From NCBI GenBank assembly GCA_964642445.1, contig CAZXQZ010000168.1, positions 1 through 10,084 of the forward strand: 10,084 bases of DNA, read 5' to 3'. The DNA is from SSC4 sp964642445. Lineage in GTDB: Bacteria > Chloroflexota > Anaerolineae > SSC4 > Amarolineaceae. The notes below the pieces were generated by a model, which was given only the letters and a program-made list of their open reading frames with translations, did not search any database and was not told the origin of the DNA. A program made the position numbers and the translations under genes. The stretch's first letter is position 1. Every line of letters begins with the position of its first letter. Positions 4,610 to 10,084 of the stretch are shown here, one piece after another.

Positions 4610-5884
4610 ATGACGCGAGTCGTATTCACTGGCCTGGGAACCATTTCTCCGCTGGGTCTCGATGTCCCCACGTCGTGGGCGGCCCTGGTTGCCGGACGGA
4701 GTGGTGTCGATCGTATCCAGTCCTTCGATGCATCAGTGTTCAAAACCCAGATCGCCGGCGAAGTCAAAGGTTTCGAAGCAGCCAAATACATGGACTCGCG
4801 CGAAGTACGCCGGCTCGATCAATACACGCATTATGCCTGGGCTGCCACCCTGGAGGCACTCGCCGATGCCGGACTCGATACGACCCACGAAGACCCTGAC
4901 CGCATCGGTGTCTACATTGCTTCTGCGGTGGGTGGTATTCAAACGATGCTGAGTCAGCACGAAGTTATGCAGACCCGCGGGCTGCGGCGCATCAGCCCGT
5001 TTTTTATTCCGGCCATGCTGGTTGATAGCGCCGGTGGGCACATCGCCATTCAACTCGGTGCGCGTGGCCCCAACCTGGCGACGATTTCGGCCTGTGCCAC
5101 CGGCACGACGGCGGTGGGCGAAGCCGCCGAAATCATTCGCCGCGGTGATGCCGACGTGATGCTGGCGGGCGGTGCCGAAGCGGCCATGCACCCGCTGTGT
5201 GTCGGCGGCTTCGAAGCCATGGGCGCGCTGTCAACGCGCAACGACGAACCGCAGCGCGCCTGTCGCCCGTTCGATGCCGATCGTGACGGTTTCATCATCG
5301 GCGAGGGGGCGGCGGTGGTGATCCTGGAGACGCTCGAACATGCCCTGGCGCGCGGCGCCCACATTTATGGCGAATACCTGGGTTATGGTGCCAGCGCCGA
5401 TGCCTACCATATGGCTGCGCCCTCGGAGGATGGCCGTGGCGCTGTGGTGGCGATGCGTTCCGCCCTTCGCCGCGCCGGCATCCGCAGCGAAGAGATCGAT
5501 TACATCAATGCCCACGGTACCAGCACCCGCCTCAACGACAAAGGTGAAACCCTGGCTATCAAGAAAGTGCTGGGGGAACACGCCTATACGATTCCCATCA
5601 GCTCCACCAAGTCGATGTCGGCGCACATGCTCGGTGGCGCAGGCGCGTTCGAGGTCATCGCCTGCCTCAAGACCATCGAGGACGGACTCATTCCGCCAAC
5701 CATCAATTACGAAACGCCCGATCCGGACTGCGATCTCGACTATACACCCAACCAGGCCCGGCGCGCCGTGGTCGACACCGCCCTTTCGAATTCGTTTGGT
5801 TTCGGCGGCCACAACGCGTGCATCATCGTGCGCAGTTGGCGCAATGGCCATGTGAGCAACTCCCGGCAGGAGCAGGCAGCATGA
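4610..5884 (+). CDS. fabF: Beta-ketoacyl-ACP synthase II (KAS II)
   Basis: This 424-residue condensing enzyme elongates fatty acids by joining malonyl-ACP to a growing acyl-ACP. The thiolase-fold catalytic residues are all present: Cys162 (in ISACATGTTAVG), His302 (in NAHGTSTRLND), Lys334 and His339 (in STKSMSAHMLGGAGA), and the closing NSFGFGGHN at 394-402 with gating Phe398. The length is normal for FabF. The ATG at 4610 is chosen because AGGAGG (4595-4600) sits 9 bases upstream and MTRVVFTGLG matches the usual N-terminus; the in-frame ATG at 4586 lies upstream of that ribosome site. The last 15 residues (from about 410) are a polar tail. The stop overlaps the fabH start (ATGA). It leads a three-gene operon behind a long structured leader. 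Confidence 0.96.
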   Translation: MTRVVFTGLGTISPLGLDVPTSWAALVAGRSGVDRIQSFDASVFKTQIAGEVKGFEAAKYMDSREVRRLDQYTHYAWAATLEALADAGLDTTHEDPDRIGVYIASAVGGIQTMLSQHEVMQTRGLRRISPFFIPAMLVDSAGGHIAIQLGARGPNLATISACATGTTAVGEAAEIIRRGDADVMLAGGAEAAMHPLCVGGFEAMGALSTRNDEPQRACRPFDADRDGFIIGEGAAVVILETLEHALARGAHIYGEYLGYGASADAYHMAAPSEDGRGAVVAMRSALRRAGIRSEEIDYINAHGTSTRLNDKGETLAIKKVLGEHAYTIPISSTKSMSAHMLGGAGAFEVIACLKTIEDGLIPPTINYETPDPDCDLDYTPNQARRAVVDTALSNSFGFGGHNACIIVRSWRNGHVSNSRQEQAA

Positions 5885-7122
5885 CGCGCTACGCGCAGAT
5901 CGTGGGCTGGGGATCGTATGTGCCCGAGCGGGTGCTCACGAACAAGGACCTGGAAGAGATCGTCGATACCACCGACGATTGGATCGTGTCCCGCACCGGT
6001 ATCCGCGAGCGGCGCATCGTTCACAGCCCCAAAGAAACAACGGCCTCCCTGGCCACCCGCGCCGCCGCTGCTGCGTTGGACCGGGCCAACCTGGACGCCA
6101 ACGACCTCGATCTGGTCATCTGCGCCACGACCTCCCCGGAACATCAGTTTCCGGCGACGGCCTGCCTGGTGCAGGATAACCTGGGCGCGCGCCGTGCCGG
6201 GGCGTTCGACCTCAGCGCCGCGTGCTCCGGTTTTGTGTATGCGTTGACCCTGGCCAACAGCATGATCACGACCGGTGCCGCCGAGACGATCCTCGTCATC
6301 GGCAGCGAAACACTCTCGCGCCTGGTCGATTGGAGTGATCGTAATACCTGCGTGCTGTTCGGCGATGGTGCCGGTGCAGTCGTCGTAACGGCCAGCGAAG
6401 AGCCTGGTGGTATCCTCTCCAGCGTGCTTGGTTCAGATGGATCGGGGGGTGATGCGCTGATTCTGCCGGCCGGTGGCAGCAAACTGCCGCCCTCGGTGGA
6501 AACGGTGGCTGCCCGCCAGCACTACGTGCAGATGGATGGCCGGGCTGTGTTTCGTTTCGCCACCCGCGTCATGGCCAGCGCCACGCGTGACGTCGTTGCC
6601 AAAGCCGGCCTGACATTGGACGACATCGATCTCATCATCCCGCACCAGGCCAACGCACGTATCATCGAGTCGTCGGTGATCAACCAGCTGAAGATTCCAG
6701 CGGAGAAGGTCTTCGTCAACGTCGACCGCTACGGCAACACGTCGACCGCCTCGATTCCGATCGCCCTGTGTGAAGCAATCGCTGCCGGGCGCATTCAGCG
6801 CCACGATCACCTCGTGTTCGTCAGCTTTGGCGCGGGTTTGACCTGGGCGGCCACCGCGCTCAAGTGGGGAGCGCCGATCGACGTAACCCCGCATAAGTGG
6901 TGGCAGACTGCGCAGCGCCAGGGCAGCTACAGCGCGGCCCGTGCGCAGTCGACGGTACGTCGGCTGATACGCAAGGGCGCCAGCATCGAACTGCCCGAGA
7001 TCGAGCTGCCCGAGATCAACCTGGCTGATCCCCTGCGCCGCATTCGTCTTGGACGTCGCAGCGCGGGCAAATCTACCACCAACGGCACACCACCCAGTAA
7101 CCAGAACGGCAGCGAGGCATGA
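5881..7122 (+). CDS. fabH: Beta-ketoacyl-ACP synthase III (KAS III) with C-terminal extension
   Basis: This enzyme starts fatty acid synthesis by condensing an acyl-CoA primer with malonyl-ACP. The catalytic triad is intact: Cys115 (in LSAACSGFVYAL), His255 (in IPHQANARI) and Asn285 (in YGNTSTASIP). GDGAGAVVV (161-169) and SFGAGLTWAA (315-324) are also typical. The ATG at 5881 overlaps the fabF stop by 4 bp, and MTRYAQIVGWGSYVPERVLTN matches the family N-terminus. The protein is 413 residues, while FabH usually ends near 320-335. Residues about 331-413 are an extra basic, low-complexity tail with a tandem ELPEI/ELPEI (369-379), an Arg-rich patch (386-393) and a Ser/Thr/Asn/Pro-rich end. It is probably disordered. 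Its stop overlaps the metallopeptidase start by 4 bp. Primer preference (straight or branched) cannot be read here. Confidence 0.95.
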   Translation: MTRYAQIVGWGSYVPERVLTNKDLEEIVDTTDDWIVSRTGIRERRIVHSPKETTASLATRAAAAALDRANLDANDLDLVICATTSPEHQFPATACLVQDNLGARRAGAFDLSAACSGFVYALTLANSMITTGAAETILVIGSETLSRLVDWSDRNTCVLFGDGAGAVVVTASEEPGGILSSVLGSDGSGGDALILPAGGSKLPPSVETVAARQHYVQMDGRAVFRFATRVMASATRDVVAKAGLTLDDIDLIIPHQANARIIESSVINQLKIPAEKVFVNVDRYGNTSTASIPIALCEAIAAGRIQRHDHLVFVSFGAGLTWAATALKWGAPIDVTPHKWWQTAQRQGSYSAARAQSTVRRLIRKGASIELPEIELPEINLADPLRRIRLGRRSAGKSTTNGTPPSNQNGSEA

Positions 7123-7484
7123 CGTCATCAGAGTTCGAAGCCCTGGTGGCCGAGGCCATCGCCGACATCCCCGATCAGATCCTGAGTTACCTGGACAACG
7201 TTGCGATTACCGTACAGCTGTGGCCCACGACCACCCAGTTGCGACGCGCCCGGGTAGGCCCAGGGCACACCCTGTTTGGCCTGTACGAAGGCGTTCCCCT
7301 GACCCAGCGCGGCGTACACTACAACATGGTGCCACCCGATCGTATCACGATCTTTCAGGGCCCCATCGAGCAGCACTGCCGGACGCCAGACACGATCCGC
7401 GACCAGGTACGCAAGACCGTCATCCACGAGCTGGCCCACCATTTTGGATTCGACGAACACGCCATTCGCAGCCTCGGCTACTGA
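7119..7484 (+). CDS. Small zincin-like metallopeptidase family protein
   Basis: This 121-residue protein fits the minimal zincin family (Pfam Zincin_1, formerly DUF1025). Near its C-terminus it has HELAHHFGFDE (103-113), with His103 and His107 as expected zinc ligands and Glu104 as the catalytic base; Asp112 or Glu113 could supply a third ligand. The N-terminal half has the family pattern of a helical stretch followed by LFGLYEGVPL (52-61) and ITIFQGPIEQ (76-85). It has no signal peptide or membrane segment, so it is cytosolic. Natural substrates for the family are not established. The ATG overlaps the fabH stop (ATGA), so it is translated with the fatty-acid synthases, though no biochemical link is known to me. 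No terminator with a T-run is visible after it. Confidence 0.88.
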   Translation: MTSSEFEALVAEAIADIPDQILSYLDNVAITVQLWPTTTQLRRARVGPGHTLFGLYEGVPLTQRGVHYNMVPPDRITIFQGPIEQHCRTPDTIRDQVRKTVIHELAHHFGFDEHAIRSLGY

Positions 7485-7568
7485 CCGCACGACCAGCCTT
7501 TGCGGCAGAGCCGGCACCGGACGCCCATCAAGGCCTCGCTGCCATGTCCGAAGCGCCGTCACACCTAT

Positions 7569-7598
7569 CTGCCATCTGGCGCAAGCGCGTGGTATAAT
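7569..7598 (+). promoter_or_regulatory. Promoter of the YfhO-like gene, apparently leaderless
   Basis: A perfect TATAAT (7593-7598) is preceded by TG at 7590-7591, a full extended -10. A weak -35, CTGCCA (7569-7574), matches 4 of 6 bases with an 18-bp spacer. Counting six bases downstream of the -10 places the start on 7605, the A of the ATG. This predicts a leaderless transcript, consistent with the lack of any Shine-Dalgarno sequence before 7605. Confidence 0.65.
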
Positions 7599-7604
7599 CG
7601 GCGC

Positions 7605-9998
7605 ATGAAGCAGAGTCTAACCACAAACCCTTCGGGTCTGGAAGACCCGAAGGGTTTCCGTGCAGCGATGGATGACGCCACAAACCCTTCGGGTCTGGAA
7701 GACCCGAAGGGTTTCCGCATGATCGCGTGGCTGGTATTCCTTGGCTATCTGGTGCTGGCTGCCCTCTTCTACGCTCCGGTACTACTCGACCGGCAGACGC
7801 TCCTGGCTGGCGATTTCACGCAGCATTTTTTGCCTTTCAGCCAGTTCTGGCGCGACGAGCTGCTGGCGGGGCGCCTGCCGCTGTGGAACCCGTACACCTA
7901 TGGTGGACACCCGTTCCTGGCCGACGTGCAGGCGGCGGTGTTCTACCCTGTGAGCAACCTGGTGCTGCTGCTGACGCTGCCCTGGGATGCGGCAGCGGCT
8001 CGCCTGTACTGGCTCCAGGTCGAAGTGGTGCTGCACACGGCCCTGGCCGGATTTTTTACGTACCTGCTGGTGCGCGAATTGACCGGGCGCCGCGGGCCGG
8101 CTTTTCTGGCGGGCTGCGTGTTTGCCTTTTCCGGTTATTTGACGGGCTATCCGCCCCTGCAGCTGGCCATCCTGCGGGCCGTGATCTGGCTGCCGCTGGT
8201 GCTGTGGCTGCTGTGGCGTGGTTTCGCCCGACCCGATCAGTGGCGGTGGTGGATTGCGGCTGCCCTGGCCTATGCCAGCGCTTTTTTGGCCGGTCACACC
8301 CAGTCCTTTTTGTATGTCAGTTATGTGGTAGCGGGCTGGATCGTGCTGCTGCTGGTCTGGCCGCGCCTGGTGGGGGGAACCCCAACGCGACGCCGGCGGA
8401 CCCTGGGTCTGTCGGTGCTGTTCTATGGATTGACGGTGGGCCTGTGCGCCGTACAGCTGCTGCCTAGCCTGGAGTTCACGGGCCTCAGCGTGCGCGCCAG
8501 CGTCGATTATGCCTACGTCAGCGGTGGTTTTCCGGTCTCCGATACCTGGCAGCTGTTGGTACCAGCTGTGCTGAGTTTCTTCTCGCCCCTTTACGTGGGT
8601 GTGGCTGCATTGGGCCTGGCCCTCCTGGCCGTGGGGGGTGCGGTGGCACGGCGCTGGACCGGCGCCTCGCCGGCCGCACCCGCCGGGGTGATCGTGTTTT
8701 TTGGTGCGCTGACCGTGCTGGCCCTCCTGGTCAGTTACGGGCAGAACGGTTTTCTCTATCCGCTGTTCTACCGCTGGCTCCCAGGGTGGAGCCTGTTCCG
8801 CGGGCAGGAGCGCGCCGCGTACCTGGTCGTGCTGGGGTTGAGTGTCCTGGCCGGCGTCGGTGCCGCACAGCTGCCCGGCCTGACGCGGCGCGGGCGCCGG
8901 TCCTTCGCCGCCGGTTTTGCCGTCGTGGTGGCGCTAGGCCTGGCCGGGTTTGTGCTGACCCATCCGCGCGCTGTCGATGCGGGCGCGGTCGGCACGGCAG
9001 TGGCGGTCAGTGCTGGCGTAACCCTGGTACTGGTGATGATCCTCTGGCCGGCCGGCTGGTCGGCACCGCGCACGGCGCTGCTGGTAGCCCTGTGCATCGC
9101 CGATTTGTTTGTCGTAAACTGGGGCACCATCGCGACCCGCGGCAGCACGGCCGCTGCCGTGACGCTGCCTCCGCCGGTGGCTGCTGTGATGGCCGCCGTG
9201 GCTGCGCAGGGGGGGGCGGCCCAGGGCCTGCCCGGCCGGGTGCACAACGAGTACCGGGTATTCGAGAACTACGGTATGCCGGCGCAGGTCGAGGATGCCT
9301 GGGGGGCCAGCCCGCTGCGCCTGGCGCGTTATGCCGCCCTGTTCGACAACTTCCCGATGGATCGCCTGTGGCGCCTGCTGGGTGTGCAGCACTTCCTGAC
9401 CTGGACGGACACGCCACCCGGACCGACTGAGCGCCTGGCCGAATTCCCACAGGGCAGCGAAACGACCTATTTGCACCGCCTGGCCCAGGCGCCGCAGCGC
9501 GCCTGGGTGGCTGCGCAGTGGCGGCAGGTCGACGACACCTCGGCCAAAACCCACCTGGCCGACCCGGCCTTCGACGTGCAGAACATCGCCCTGCTGCCGT
9601 TGGCTGAAGACCCGCACGGTGGTGTGTCGGGCAGCAGCACGATGGCTGGTCCAACCACACCAGGCGCCAATAGCGTGCGACTGGCACGGCCAGCGCCCAA
9701 CCGGCTGCGCATCGACGTGCAGAGCACAAACGGCGGCCTGCTCGTCGTGAGCGAAAACTGGATGCCTGGCTGGCGGGCCACACTGGCAGCGGGCGATGCG
9801 GCAGCGGCGCAGCCCGTACCGGTGTGGCGGGCCGATTTGACCCTGCTCGGTATTGCTGTGCCGCCGGGATCCAGCCGCGTCGACCTGGTCTACTGGCCCG
9901 ATAGCGTGCGCCTGGGCCTGGTCATCAGCGGCGTGACGTTGGTGTTGGTGATTGCCCTGGCATGGACTCGTCACCGCAAAGGGGTGACTGTCTCCTAA
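7605..9998 (+). CDS. YfhO-family multi-pass membrane protein
   Basis: A 797-residue integral membrane protein that fits the YfhO family (GT-C glycosyltransferase-like). These proteins are linked to decoration of cell-surface polymers. Motifs include LLAGDFTQHFLPFSQFW (66-82), GRLPLWNPYTYGGHPF (89-104), ADVQAAVFYPVSNLV (106-120) and SFFSPLYVG (324-332). There are about 11-13 hydrophobic segments between residues 39 and 510, then a largely soluble region with the family-typical ENWMPGWRATL (717-727) and VPPGSSRVDLVYWP (752-765), and a last membrane helix (about 769-787). Asp70 in the first extracytoplasmic loop is the likely catalytic acid by analogy with GT-C enzymes. The start at 7605 is inferred from the promoter. 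Under it, the first 38 residues include NPSGLEDPKGFR twice, encoded by palindromic repeats. The alternative ATG at 7719 (759 residues, MIAWLVFLGYL) starts directly in the first helix and fits family length better. Confidence 0.85.
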   Translation: MKQSLTTNPSGLEDPKGFRAAMDDATNPSGLEDPKGFRMIAWLVFLGYLVLAALFYAPVLLDRQTLLAGDFTQHFLPFSQFWRDELLAGRLPLWNPYTYGGHPFLADVQAAVFYPVSNLVLLLTLPWDAAAARLYWLQVEVVLHTALAGFFTYLLVRELTGRRGPAFLAGCVFAFSGYLTGYPPLQLAILRAVIWLPLVLWLLWRGFARPDQWRWWIAAALAYASAFLAGHTQSFLYVSYVVAGWIVLLLVWPRLVGGTPTRRRRTLGLSVLFYGLTVGLCAVQLLPSLEFTGLSVRASVDYAYVSGGFPVSDTWQLLVPAVLSFFSPLYVGVAALGLALLAVGGAVARRWTGASPAAPAGVIVFFGALTVLALLVSYGQNGFLYPLFYRWLPGWSLFRGQERAAYLVVLGLSVLAGVGAAQLPGLTRRGRRSFAAGFAVVVALGLAGFVLTHPRAVDAGAVGTAVAVSAGVTLVLVMILWPAGWSAPRTALLVALCIADLFVVNWGTIATRGSTAAAVTLPPPVAAVMAAVAAQGGAAQGLPGRVHNEYRVFENYGMPAQVEDAWGASPLRLARYAALFDNFPMDRLWRLLGVQHFLTWTDTPPGPTERLAEFPQGSETTYLHRLAQAPQRAWVAAQWRQVDDTSAKTHLADPAFDVQNIALLPLAEDPHGGVSGSSTMAGPTTPGANSVRLARPAPNRLRIDVQSTNGGLLVVSENWMPGWRATLAAGDAAAAQPVPVWRADLTLLGIAVPPGSSRVDLVYWPDSVRLGLVISGVTLVLVIALAWTRHRKGVTVS
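7621..7660 (+). repeat. 40-bp palindromic repeat, copy 1
   Basis: The core has perfect 14-bp arms, AAACCCTTCGGGTC (7625-7638) and GACCCGAAGGGTTT (7644-7657), around TGGAA. It is flanked by CCAC on the left and CCG on the right. It is identical over 40 bp to the copy at 7678-7717. It reads in frame with the YfhO-like gene as TTNPSGLEDPKGFR. Confidence 0.95.
7678..7717 (+). repeat. 40-bp palindromic repeat, copy 2
   Basis: A second identical copy in the same orientation, with arms at 7682-7695 and 7701-7714. The period between copies is 57 bp (40 plus a 17-bp spacer), a multiple of three, so both copies encode the same NPSGLEDPKGFR peptide. It ends one base before the alternative ATG at 7719. 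Its GAAGGG lies about 7 bases before that ATG and would be the only possible ribosome site for it. Confidence 0.95.
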
Positions 9999-10084
9999 AC
10001 ATCAGCAGAACTACGACTGAGGGCTCGTAAAAGAATAACTTCCCGTGCTCTATTGATCGAATTTGGCGGTGGCGGTTGCACAGT
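9999..10084. other. Non-coding right end
   Basis: The last 86 bases after the YfhO-like stop show no clear gene, terminator or promoter. Confidence 0.5.

Noticed and set aside
5231..5851. Minus-strand 206-aa open frame opposite fabF
   Set aside because: It mirrors codons of a clear KAS II gene; no independent motif or promoter.
7485..7604. Start of the YfhO-like gene at 7500
   Set aside because: The extra 35 residues lie upstream of and across the perfect -10 element and have no family resemblance.
7621..7717. CRISPR array or transposon ends
   Set aside because: Only two palindromic units with a 17-bp spacer, no cas or transposase genes, and both copies are in direct orientation.
8934..9974. 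Minus-strand 346-aa open frame opposite the YfhO-like gene
   Set aside because: A His/Gln/Arg-rich product typical of the antisense of a GC-rich membrane-protein gene; no family features.

Overview
The window is about 10 kb of GC-rich bacterial chromosome. It shows no phage, plasmid, CRISPR or defence genes. The gene set, the broad-range -35/-10 promoters, the ATGA stop-start overlaps, the heptamer satellite and the AAACCCTTCGGGTC palindromic repeats suggest a member of the Chloroflexota (Anaerolineae or Caldilineae type). That placement is an inference from general character; no marker gene proves it.

Layout, left to right. Positions 1-55 hold a 7-bp tandem repeat that touches the stop codon of a minus-strand two-gene operon. 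The operon encodes a small 2[4Fe-4S] ferredoxin (1228-1479) and a geranylgeranyl-reductase-family flavoprotein (56-1231), which overlap by 4 bp. A divergent intergenic region (1480-1727) carries two back-to-back sigma70-type promoters and a strong hairpin in the ferredoxin leader. Rightward comes an unidentified 511-aa helical-repeat protein (1728-3263). Next is a manganese-type superoxide dismutase (3495-4106). A perfect 15-bp-arm inverted repeat runs into the -35 box of its promoter. A second perfect 13-bp-arm inverted repeat and then an ordinary intrinsic terminator follow its stop codon.

A 420-bp non-coding stretch (4190-4609) follows. It is rich in hairpins and contains three CRGGTTAAR direct repeats at exact 22-bp intervals. 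It leads into a tightly coupled operon of fabF (4610-5884), fabH with an unusual C-terminal tail (5881-7122) and a minimal zincin-type metallopeptidase (7119-7484). The genes are joined by ATGA overlaps. The two ketoacyl synthases should start (FabH) and extend (FabF) fatty acids; acyl carrier protein and the other fab genes are not in the window.

The last gene (7605-9998) encodes a large multi-pass YfhO-family membrane protein. Its promoter has a perfect extended -10 whose predicted start falls on the A of the ATG, so the mRNA may be leaderless. Two identical 40-bp palindromic repeats lie in frame inside its first 38 codons. The points most worth following up are the translated palindromes with the putative leaderless start, the palindrome at the sod promoter, the leader hairpin of the ferredoxin/reductase operon, and the 22-bp-phased repeats with the structured leader before fabF. 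None amounts to a clearly new multi-gene system.
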